From the NCBI GenBank assembly GCA_024638525.1, contig JAHEKB010000105.1, positions 1-7,682 of the forward strand: a DNA stretch of 7,682 nt, in the 5' to 3' direction. Shown piece by piece: positions 1 to 6,041 of this stretch. A program made the position numbers and the translations under genes. This DNA comes from Bacteroidota bacterium. Lineage in GTDB: Bacteria; Bacteroidota; Bacteroidia; NS11-12g; UBA9320. The notes beneath the pieces were generated by a model that worked only from the letters and a program-made list of their open reading frames with translations, searched no databases and had not been told where the DNA came from. Positions within the stretch are counted from its first letter, which is position 1, and every line of letters begins with the position of its first letter.

Positions 1-962
1 TTGTCATGATTTCCCTCTTGCGGAAACTCATTCAGGATAAGGAAACCAGGTGGTTCTTTGTGGGCATGGTGGTAGTTTCTGCCAACGCAGGTGGTGCGTG
101 GTCTCCAATAGGTGATGTCACCACCACCATGTTGTGGATTAAAGGTCAATTACCGGACGTACCGGGTATGATCAAAGACTTAATCATTCCAAGTTTAATT
201 ACCATGTTGGTGCCCTTGATCATTTTATCGTTTACATCCGAAGGAGAAATCGAAAGACCGGTAAAGCAAAGAACGGCGAGCAGTTATCTAAATCCTACAA
301 CTGCATTTGAAAGAAAGTTAATCTTTACAATGGGGCTCTTGGGCCTATTGTTTGTCCCCGTTTTCAAGACTGTTACACACCTCCCTCCCTTTATGGGCAT
401 GATGTTCAGTTTGGGTGTACTATGGACAACCACAGAATTGATCCACAGATCCAAGAACAATGAAGACAAGCATCCCCTCTCTGTAATTGGAGTGCTTCAA
501 AAAATCGATATTCCAAGTGTTATGTTTTTCTTGGGAATCCTACTTGCGGTATCTGCCCTGCAAGAATATGGTCATCTAAATGATGTCGCTTCCTTCCTAG
601 ATAGCAAACTCAAAAATATATACGGGATAAACCTTGTTATTGGCCTTTTGTCAGCTGTGGTTGACAATGTGCCATTGGTAGCTGCCGCTCAGGGAATGTA
701 TGGAACAGTTGATCCGGCAACCTTAAGTACCATGGCTGATCCCGAATGGTTTTCTCAATTCGTACCCAACGGTAAGTTTTGGCAATTCTTGGCCTATTGT
801 GCGGGAACAGGAGGTAGTGCCTTGATCATAGGTTCTGCGGCTGGAGTTGCAGCTATGGGACTAGAAAAAATTGACTTTTTCTGGTACGTGAAAAAGATCA
901 GCCTCTGGGCAATCATCGGTTACTTTGCCGGTGCACTGTACTACATACTCTTGCATTCTTAA
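1..962 (+). CDS. nhaD: Na+/H+ antiporter, NhaD type (5' end outside the window)
   Basis: Inner-membrane antiporter that expels Na+ (or Li+) in exchange for protons, of the NhaD branch of the ion transporter superfamily. The reading frame is open from the first base, and the ATG at position 6 is an internal methionine, so the true start lies to the left. About 319 residues are visible against roughly 400-480 for a full NhaD, so the N-terminal quarter or so is missing. Counting from the Met at position 6, the family signature ANAGGAWSPIGDVTT lies at residues 26-40, VDNVPLVAA at about 217-225, and AGTGGSALIIGSAAGVAAMG near the C-terminus. The rest is a series of hydrophobic membrane segments. 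The stop at 960-962 is 4 bases before the glycosyltransferase start, suggesting co-transcription. A role in sodium tolerance would suit a marine organism, but that is inference. A citrate/arsenite-type transporter of the same superfamily is less likely given the NhaD motifs. Confidence 0.93.
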   Translation, partial: VMISLLRKLIQDKETRWFFVGMVVVSANAGGAWSPIGDVTTTMLWIKGQLPDVPGMIKDLIIPSLITMLVPLIILSFTSEGEIERPVKQRTASSYLNPTTAFERKLIFTMGLLGLLFVPVFKTVTHLPPFMGMMFSLGVLWTTTELIHRSKNNEDKHPLSVIGVLQKIDIPSVMFFLGILLAVSALQEYGHLNDVASFLDSKLKNIYGINLVIGLLSAVVDNVPLVAAAQGMYGTVDPATLSTMADPEWFSQFVPNGKFWQFLAYCAGTGGSALIIGSAAGVAAMGLEKIDFFWYVKKISLWAIIGYFAGALYYILLHS

Positions 963-966
963 ACCC

Positions 967-1716
967 ATGATTGAAGGAAAAAAAGTTGTAGTTGTCCTGC
1001 CGGCTTACAATGCGGCCAAGACACTAAGAACTACCTATGAAGAGCTCCCGTTTGATATAGTAGATGAAGTGGTTCTAGTAGATGATGCCAGCAAAGATGA
1101 CACGGCTGAGCTCGCCAGAGAAATTGGGATTGGACATGTCATTGTTCACCAAGACAATAAGGGTTACGGTGGCAACCAGAAGAGTTGTTATCACAAGGCA
1201 ATAGAGCTCGGGGCGGATATTGTTATCATGGTTCACCCGGATTATCAATACACTCCGAAACTGGTCAAGAGCATGTGCAGCATCATTGCCAATGATGTTT
1301 ACCCCGTGGTATATGCCTCTAGGATTTTGGGAAAAGGAGCCCTCAAGGGGGGAATGCCCATTTACAAATACATCGCAAACCGTATTCTCACGCTTGGTCA
1401 AAATATTTTAATCAATCAAAAACTGTCTGAGTACCACACCGGTTATAGAGCATTTAGCACAGCGGTCTTTGACAAAATAGACATCGATCTAAACAGCGAT
1501 GATTTCATTTTCGACAATCAAATCACTGCACAATTATTCTATGCGGGTTTTGAGATTGGAGAAGTAACTTGTCCAACAAAATATTTCGAAGAAGCTTCGT
1601 CGATAAACCTCAAAAGGAGCAGTATTTATGGTCTAGGAGTGCTCTGGGTTTCCATTCAATACCGATTGCAAAAAATAGGCTTGGCCAAGTTTAAGATTTT
1701 CAAACTAAAGACTTAA
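967..1716 (+). CDS. Glycosyltransferase family 2 (DPM/DPG-like, GT-A fold)
   Basis: Predicted nucleotide-sugar glycosyltransferase of 249 residues resembling the dolichol/undecaprenyl-phosphate sugar transferases. The GT-A start is clear: VVVVLPAYNA (7-16) and VVLVDDASKDDT (35-46), with Asp39/Asp40 as likely nucleotide ligands. HQDNKGYGGN follows at 61-70, then YHTGYRAF (156-163) and DDFIFDNQ (178-185). The position that normally carries the metal-binding DxD reads His90-Pro91-Asp92 followed by YQY. There is no obvious pair of C-terminal membrane helices as in GtrB or ArnC types, so it is probably cytoplasmic or peripheral. I chose ATG 967 because the protein then begins a few residues before the first beta strand, as in the family, and overlaps nothing. 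An upstream in-frame ATG at 925 would overlap the antiporter gene by 38 bases. No Shine-Dalgarno is visible. Its 3' end overlaps the convergent TPR gene by 4 bases. Donor and acceptor cannot be told from sequence. Confidence 0.9.
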   Translation: MIEGKKVVVVLPAYNAAKTLRTTYEELPFDIVDEVVLVDDASKDDTAELAREIGIGHVIVHQDNKGYGGNQKSCYHKAIELGADIVIMVHPDYQYTPKLVKSMCSIIANDVYPVVYASRILGKGALKGGMPIYKYIANRILTLGQNILINQKLSEYHTGYRAFSTAVFDKIDIDLNSDDFIFDNQITAQLFYAGFEIGEVTCPTKYFEEASSINLKRSSIYGLGVLWVSIQYRLQKIGLAKFKIFKLKT

Positions 1717-2717
1717 TTGCAATATTTATTCCTGTAATCCGCCGCGAGATCAGCGGCATTTTTCCAATCGCTACAGGCTTGCTCTTTATTGCCCATTCTG
1801 TATTCGGCAATTCCCTTATTGTAATAGATCAAGCGAGCATCCCGGTAGCCGTAGACAATGGCTTTTTTGAAGTCGGCAATGCTTTCTTCAAACCGCTCTA
1901 TTTGTAAATTGAAAAAGCCCCTGTCAAAGTAAGCATCAGCATGATTGGGCTTTAAGCGGAGAGCCTCATCATAATCATCAATAGCTAAGGTGTATTCTTG
2001 GAGCATGCCGTAACACTCACCGCGAAGAAGGTATGCGGTCCAATCATCCTCAATGGCCATCAAATAAATGTTTAGATCCTGTATAGCCAGGTAGAATTTA
2101 GATGTATAGTAATACAAATTGGCTCTCAATTGATAAGCTCCCATATAAGTGGGGTCTAGAGCCAAAGCACTGTCGTAGTCAGACAAGGCGCCCGTAGTGT
2201 CCTGCATGAGTATCTTAATTCTGCCGCGCTGAACATATTGTTCTGGTCCATTGGCAGGGGTCCTAATAATGGTCTCAAAATCTTGATAGGTCTTTACTTG
2301 CTCATTCTGTTGGATTAAAATATCTACCCGCGCCAGATAAGCATTCATATCGTTGGGATTGATCACCACATACATGTTGAGATCCCGCAAAGCGAGATCC
2401 AATTCTCCCAGTTCCATATATACAAATGCCCTATTAAAAAATGCGTCCGAAACGGTGGGGTCATTCAATATTGATGCAGTGAGGTCATTTTCTGCCAGTT
2501 CGAATTTCTGTATTGAGGCATATACACTGCCCCTGCCCATATAGGCTTCTGCAAAAGTGCTATCCAAAGTCAGGGCAGCGCTGAAAGCTTTAATCGCTCC
2601 TGCATGATTCCCTTGTTCAAACATTTCTGTCCCCTGGTTGTAATGCTCTAGAGCAGTCTGTCCAAATCCAATACTGGGCAGAAATACGATGACAGCGATG
2701 TAGAAGAGCTTATTCAT
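1713..2717 (-). CDS. Exported tetratricopeptide-repeat protein (nine TPR units)
   Basis: A protein of 334 residues with an N-terminal signal peptide (Met-Asn-Lys, a hydrophobic core to about residue 16, then GFGQ; cleavage probably near residue 19-20), so it is likely periplasmic or otherwise exported. No lipobox cysteine is present. The rest divides without gaps into nine 34-residue TPR units beginning near residues 23, 57, 91, 125, 159, 193, 227, 261 and 295. Most units show the usual pattern of AY/AF at the start, Arg or Gly at position 7-8, Ala near 20 and a Pro near 32. Unit 4 (125-158) is the most degenerate. No catalytic domain is fused, so it is presumably a protein-binding scaffold, with unknown partner. 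The stop shares a TTAA tetranucleotide with the stop of the convergent glycosyltransferase. The upstream side is a 69-base divergent gap shared with the yhhQ-like gene. Such stand-alone exported TPR proteins are common in Bacteroidota. Confidence 0.9.
   Translation of the reverse strand: MNKLFYIAVIVFLPSIGFGQTALEHYNQGTEMFEQGNHAGAIKAFSAALTLDSTFAEAYMGRGSVYASIQKFELAENDLTASILNDPTVSDAFFNRAFVYMELGELDLALRDLNMYVVINPNDMNAYLARVDILIQQNEQVKTYQDFETIIRTPANGPEQYVQRGRIKILMQDTTGALSDYDSALALDPTYMGAYQLRANLYYYTSKFYLAIQDLNIYLMAIEDDWTAYLLRGECYGMLQEYTLAIDDYDEALRLKPNHADAYFDRGFFNLQIERFEESIADFKKAIVYGYRDARLIYYNKGIAEYRMGNKEQACSDWKNAADLAADYRNKYCN
1741..1763 (+). terminator. Candidate intrinsic terminator for the nhaD-glycosyltransferase transcript
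   Basis: GCCGC (1741-1745) and GCGGC (1753-1757) can form a five-pair, all-GC stem with a 7-base loop, followed at once by ATTTTT (1758-1763). It lies 24 bases past the glycosyltransferase stop and in the correct orientation for it. It sits inside the 3' end of the convergent TPR gene, where the same bases encode Ala-Ala-Asp-Leu-Ala-Ala, so the repeat may partly be a by-product of alanine codons. The stem is short, so this is a moderate call. Confidence 0.4.
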
Positions 2718-2786
2718 GATGCAAGTTTATTTAAGAGTGCAACAATATTTATTCCTATATTTCCACATAAGAACGCTGCAGAGAAG
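2718..2786. promoter_or_regulatory. Divergent intergenic region between the TPR gene and the yhhQ-like gene
   Basis: This 69-base AT-rich gap must hold the promoter of any transcript starting at either gene. On the plus strand TATATTTC (2756-2763) matches seven of eight positions of the Bacteroidota -7 motif TAnnTTTG and would give a leader of roughly 15-20 bases before the TTG start at 2787; no good TTTG -33 box lies at the right distance. On the minus strand TAAACTTG (2729-2722) also matches seven of eight, but is so close to the TPR ATG that transcription would begin almost at the start codon. Both are weak candidates. Confidence 0.3.
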
Positions 2787-3551
2787 TTGAACGTATTAAA
2801 ATCAAAGGAAAGTCGATTGTTCCTCCTTTTGGGAGGCTTTTTTATAACCAATGCATTGATAGCAGAATTCATTGGTGTCAAGATATTCTCCCTAGAGAAA
2901 AGTCTGGGTGTAGATCCGTTGCAGTGGCAGCTCTTGGGCGTAGATCTGAGATTTGACTTGACCGCAGGTGTAGTGTTATGGCCCATCGTTTTTATCATGA
3001 CAGATGTGATCAATGAATACTTTGGGAAAAGGGGTGTTCGATTTCTTTCATTCATGGCAGCAGGTTTGATCTCATTTGCATTCATCATGGTATATTTTGC
3101 CATACAACTCAGCCCGGCAGAATGGTGGTTGGACAGCGGAGATCAACAAGGAGTAGCCAATATGCAATTGGCCTTTCAAAAGATTTTCGGTCAAGGACTG
3201 TGGATCATTATTGGTTCACTTGTGGCTTTTCTTATTGGCCAACTGCTGGACGTTATCGTTTTTCAAAAACTAAAGAAAATAACCGGAGAATCTAAAGTAT
3301 GGCTCAGGGCAACTGGCTCTACGCTGGTTTCGCAATTCATAGACAGTTTTGTGGTACTTTTTATTGCCTTTTATATCGGCGCAGACTGGAGTCTGAGCAC
3401 GGTCTTGGCTATCGGTGTGAACAACTATATCTATAAATTTGCCATTGCCATTGCCCTTACCCCGCTTATTTACCTCGCTCACTATTGGATAGATAACTTC
3501 TTAGGCAAAGAGAAAGCAGAGAAGTTAAAAGCTCAAGCAGGAGACTGGTAG
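2787..3551 (+). CDS. yhhQ: Queuosine precursor transporter, YhhQ/DUF165 (VUT) family
   Basis: Inner-membrane transporter of 254 residues in the family of E. coli YhhQ, which imports 7-deazaguanine precursors (preQ0/preQ1) for the queuosine modification of tRNA. About six or seven hydrophobic segments can be seen, at roughly 11-32, 57-78, 86-106, 136-158, 183-198, 203-211 with the following loop, and 216-235. Family motifs are TDVINEYFGK (72-81), LRATGSTLVSQFIDS (173-187) and NNYIYK (212-217). Length is typical. The start is a TTG: there is no in-frame ATG between position 2709 and the first membrane segment, and the next internal Met is about residue 71, inside the conserved core. A purine-rich stretch (GCAGAGAAG) directly precedes it. 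No other queuosine gene is in the window. In Bacteroidota the substrate could be preQ0, preQ1 or queuine; sequence alone does not decide. Confidence 0.9.
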   Translation: MNVLKSKESRLFLLLGGFFITNALIAEFIGVKIFSLEKSLGVDPLQWQLLGVDLRFDLTAGVVLWPIVFIMTDVINEYFGKRGVRFLSFMAAGLISFAFIMVYFAIQLSPAEWWLDSGDQQGVANMQLAFQKIFGQGLWIIIGSLVAFLIGQLLDVIVFQKLKKITGESKVWLRATGSTLVSQFIDSFVVLFIAFYIGADWSLSTVLAIGVNNYIYKFAIAIALTPLIYLAHYWIDNFLGKEKAEKLKAQAGDW

Positions 3552-3622
3552 TTCAGAATTCTTAAAATGTACTTCGGGTTTGGACGAAATTTTAATGTAA
3601 ACCCGCTAGAAACAAATTTCGA
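3552..3622. terminator. Convergent gap with two interlaced inverted repeats, possible bidirectional terminator
   Basis: This 71-base gap lies between two convergent stops. CGGGTTT (3575-3581) pairs exactly with AAACCCG (3599-3605), and CGAAATTT (3585-3592) pairs exactly with AAATTTCG (3614-3621). The arms alternate (1, 2, 1', 2'), so both stems together would make a pseudoknot, or they are alternatives. Neither strand has a long T tract right after a stem; on the minus strand a short TTTT follows about 6 bases past stem 1. Position between convergent genes favours termination, but this is not a textbook terminator. Confidence 0.3.
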
Positions 3623-4288
3623 TTACTGAGTAAAAACAAAATCTATAATATTGGCTCCCATTTGCAAGGCTTTTAATCTGGTTGCCGGGCTATCATCATA
3701 AATTCCTGCATCTTCCCAGCCATTGCCAAGATCACATTCATAATCGTATAGGCAGACCATGCGTCCTTGATAAATCAGAGCAAATGCCTGTGGACGCTTG
3801 CCGTCGTGCTCATGAATTTTGGGGAGACCAGTATCAAAGCGATAAGGACTTTTAAAAATTTGATGATCAAAAGGCAATTCCACCAAATCCAGCTCGGGAA
3901 AAATCTTTTTGATCTCGGGCCTGATAAAGGGATCCATACCATAATTGTCGTCTATATGTAAGAATCCACCTGCCAGCAGGTACTTTCTCAAATTCGCCGC
4001 TTCCTCTATTGAAAAAACCACATTTCCATGTCCGGTTAGATATACATACGGATAATTAAATATCTCATTACTGCCAGCTTCCACTACTTGATCCTGTGGA
4101 TTGATATCTGTTCCAATATTCTGGTTACAAAACTCAGCCAAATTGCCCAAGGCAGTCCGGTTTGCATACCAATCTCCTCCACCGTTGTACTTCATTTTTG
4201 CGATTTTGATGCTATAGTCTGTACTAAAAGAAGTAGACAAGATGGCAACTAAGCCAAGCCCGATAAATAATTTTAGTTTTGATCTCAT
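3623..4288 (-). CDS. DUF4159 domain protein with N-terminal signal sequence
   Basis: Protein of 221 residues whose body matches the DUF4159 family, whose function is not established; related proteins have a glutamine-amidotransferase-like (flavodoxin-type) fold. An N-terminal signal sequence or anchor (RSKLK, then a hydrophobic stretch to about residue 19) points to export. Conserved pieces are KMKYNGGGDWYAN (31-43), YPYVYLTGHG (79-88), LRKYLLAGGFLHIDDNYG (100-117), DHQIFKSPY (141-149) and YDYECDLGNGWED (181-193). I chose ATG 4288 over the upstream in-frame ATG at 4360 because it gives a clean signal sequence and because a perfect -7 promoter motif lies between them at 4306-4313, which would leave the longer start off the transcript. 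AAGG about 13 bases upstream may act as a weak ribosome site. The neighbour rsmE is on the same strand but separated by two plus-strand hydrolases. Confidence 0.88.
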   Translation of the reverse strand: MRSKLKLFIGLGLVAILSTSFSTDYSIKIAKMKYNGGGDWYANRTALGNLAEFCNQNIGTDINPQDQVVEAGSNEIFNYPYVYLTGHGNVVFSIEEAANLRKYLLAGGFLHIDDNYGMDPFIRPEIKKIFPELDLVELPFDHQIFKSPYRFDTGLPKIHEHDGKRPQAFALIYQGRMVCLYDYECDLGNGWEDAGIYDDSPATRLKALQMGANIIDFVFTQ

Positions 4289-4305
4289 TGTGGTCAAGCC
4301 TTGCT

Positions 4306-4313
4306 CAAATATA
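4306..4313 (-). promoter_or_regulatory. Bacteroidota -7 promoter element upstream of the DUF4159 gene
   Basis: Read on the minus strand this is TATATTTG, a full match to the TAnnTTTG -7 motif used by the primary sigma factor of Bacteroidota. Transcription would begin some 10-15 bases before ATG 4288. No TTTG -33 box is evident about 19 bases further upstream; the closest TTG is only 10 bases away. The motif is short and could arise by chance in AT-rich DNA, but its place in a 92-base divergent gap supports it. Confidence 0.45.
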
Positions 4314-4380
4314 TGTAGTAACGCAATGCTATGGTAGCTATTGCCACTTGCTCTAAGCATTATTCCTTAAATTCGTTTGA

Positions 4381-5232
4381 GTGAGTTGGTGGATTATAGC
4401 CTTGGTAGTCGTTCTGGTCTACATTCTTTTGAATGTCATCGCCTACTTTCTGCAAGAACGCTTCCTTTTCAAGCCAGAAAAACTTCCAGAAGATTTTTCC
4501 TTTAAATACGATAATCAAGTTTTTGACGAATACAATATTGAAGTAGAAGAAGGAGTGAACATCAATGGAATTCACTTTAAAGTGAAGCAAGCCAAAGGAA
4601 TAGTTATTTACCTGAAAGGCAACTCCAGAAGCGTAAAGGGATGGGGCAAATTTTCGGTAGATTTTACCCGTCTTGGCTTTGACGTATTGATGGTAGACTA
4701 CAGAGGTTTTGGAAAGAGCACGGGTAAACGCACCGAAGAAGGGATTAAAAGAGATTTGCAATACGTCTATGAAAGGGTTAAAAAAGAAGTTCCTGAAAGA
4801 TATATCGTTCTTTATGGTCGCTCATTGGGCTGCGGATTTGCCACCAAACTGGCTTCCATGAATAGTCCGCGGATGCTGATTCTCGAAGCGCCTTATTACA
4901 GCATGCAGAGCATTACCAAAAGGTATTTGCCAATCATGCCTATGTCACTTATCTTGAGGTTTCCCATTAAGACCTATAAATGGTATAAGCATGTGAGTTG
5001 CCCTGTTCACTTGATACATGGAACCAATGATCACTTGATCCCGTTTAAGTCTAGTATGAAGCTATCTAAATTGAATTCAGAGTTGAGCCGAATTTATCCC
5101 GTAATCGATGGCAGACATAATAATCTTCATACGTTTGAACAGTATCATCGTTTTCTCGAGGAGATATTACACTCGAGTCTACCCGAAAAACTCGATCCGA
5201 CTGAAACCAGTTTAAACTTCAGAAAATCTTAA
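4381..5232 (+). CDS. Membrane-anchored alpha/beta hydrolase (first of a tandem pair)
   Basis: Serine alpha/beta hydrolase of 283 residues, similar to the Bem46/ABHD13 group; substrate unknown. One N-terminal membrane helix (about 4-23) is followed by LFKP (29-32) and the hydrolase core. The nucleophile elbow is GRSLG with Ser148; the acid is probably Asp217 (in HGTNDHLIP) and the base His246 (in DGRHNNLH). The oxyanion-loop motif that is usually HGN reads Lys79-Gly-Asn, followed by SRS. VDYRGFGKSTGKR (105-117) is the conserved strand-4/loop region. The start is GTG: an in-frame TGA lies immediately before it (4378-4380) and the frame begins with the membrane helix, so no earlier start is possible. 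The stop overlaps the ATG of the next gene by one base (TAATG), implying one transcript and coupled translation. The catalytic domain most likely faces the cytoplasm or periplasm depending on helix orientation, which I cannot settle. Confidence 0.88.
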   Translation: MSWWIIALVVVLVYILLNVIAYFLQERFLFKPEKLPEDFSFKYDNQVFDEYNIEVEEGVNINGIHFKVKQAKGIVIYLKGNSRSVKGWGKFSVDFTRLGFDVLMVDYRGFGKSTGKRTEEGIKRDLQYVYERVKKEVPERYIVLYGRSLGCGFATKLASMNSPRMLILEAPYYSMQSITKRYLPIMPMSLILRFPIKTYKWYKHVSCPVHLIHGTNDHLIPFKSSMKLSKLNSELSRIYPVIDGRHNNLHTFEQYHRFLEEILHSSLPEKLDPTETSLNFRKS

Positions 5233-6041
5233 TGGAATATTTGATTCTGAGCATAGCTGCCATTTTGCTTTTTATAATCAGCACTGTCGTTGCATTTTAC
5301 TATATGCAAGATAGAATACTCTTCAAACCGGATTTGCTGAGGCATGATTACAAATTCAAATTTCCACTTGGTTTAGCCTTTGAAGAATTCAATCTGAGTA
5401 GTCCAAAAGACGGATTAATCAATGGCATTCACTTTAAAGTAGAAGAGCCCAAAGCACGCGTGTTTTATTTTCACGGCAACAGTAGAAGCGCCCAGTTTTG
5501 GGGCGAATGGTGCGAAATGCTTGCACAACGCTATCAATGTGAGATTATTCTCCCGGATTACAGGGGATATGGCAAGAGTCGAGGGAAGCGCGATATGAAT
5601 GCCATGCTCAAAGACATGGAAGTGGTTTACACGCATTATAGTGATACTGAACTCCCTATTGTTTTTCACGGAAGATCATTGGGCGGTGCTTTTGCCAGTC
5701 ACATGGCAAGCTTGCACGCCCCTCAGAGGTTGATCCTTGAATCTACCTTTACCAAAACCTCACATGTCGTTCTCCCTCAAAAGGTGAACCTCCCAGATCT
5801 CTGGTTGTTCAAGTTTCATTTTCAAAATTTGAATAAAATGAAAAAGATTCAATCTGAACTCTTTATCATTCATGGTGAGAAAGACCGCCTGATTCCGATG
5901 GAACAAGGCATACGATTATTCAAAGAATTCAAGGGCGAGGACAAACACCTAGAGATAATTGAAGGTGGCACCCACAATGACCTTTATTTAAAACCCAGCT
6001 ATCATACCGCATTGTCAGAGGCTTACACTTTTGACCATTGA
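5232..6041 (+). CDS. Membrane-anchored alpha/beta hydrolase (second of a tandem pair)
   Basis: Serine hydrolase of 269 residues, clearly homologous to the gene just upstream: same N-terminal helix (about 3-23), LFKP at 30-33, an identical NGIHFKV (64-70), GNSRS (82-86), DYRGYGKSRGKR (109-120), GRSLGG with Ser149, HGEKDRLIP with Asp218, and EGGTHNDLY with His248. Unlike its partner it keeps the usual His81 in the HGN oxyanion motif. The middle lid region (about 171-207) shows little similarity between the two, suggesting different substrates. ATG 5232 overlaps the previous stop by one base. The 3' end runs 19 bases into rsmE on the other strand. Function is inferred only from fold: an esterase, lipase, thioesterase or peptidase would all fit. 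Confidence 0.9.
   Translation: MEYLILSIAAILLFIISTVVAFYYMQDRILFKPDLLRHDYKFKFPLGLAFEEFNLSSPKDGLINGIHFKVEEPKARVFYFHGNSRSAQFWGEWCEMLAQRYQCEIILPDYRGYGKSRGKRDMNAMLKDMEVVYTHYSDTELPIVFHGRSLGGAFASHMASLHAPQRLILESTFTKTSHVVLPQKVNLPDLWLFKFHFQNLNKMKKIQSELFIIHGEKDRLIPMEQGIRLFKEFKGEDKHLEIIEGGTHNDLYLKPSYHTALSEAYTFDH

Noticed and set aside
925..966. Longer glycosyltransferase start at ATG 925
   Set aside because: It adds 14 residues unlike the family and overlaps the antiporter gene by 38 bases; ATG 967 begins directly before the first conserved strand.
1075..1401. Minus-strand open frame of about 108 codons inside the glycosyltransferase gene
   Set aside because: It lies wholly antisense to a well-supported gene, and its translation shows no recognisable domain or signal.
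1661..1689. Possible minus-strand terminator for the TPR gene (palindrome CTTGGCCAAG near a run of six T on the minus strand)
   Set aside because: A real stem with a loop would have only three base pairs; the palindrome alone is not enough.
2714..3103. Minus-strand open frame of about 129 codons across the yhhQ-like gene
   Set aside because: It is antisense to a conserved transporter and its composition is that of a shadow frame.
4372..4379. TTCGTTTG as a -7 promoter element for the first hydrolase
   Set aside because: It touches the GTG start codon, so transcription would begin inside the gene and remove the start.
4360..4761. Minus-strand open frame of about 133 codons opposite the first hydrolase
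   Set aside because: The opposite strand carries a complete catalytic domain; no independent start or domain supports a gene here.
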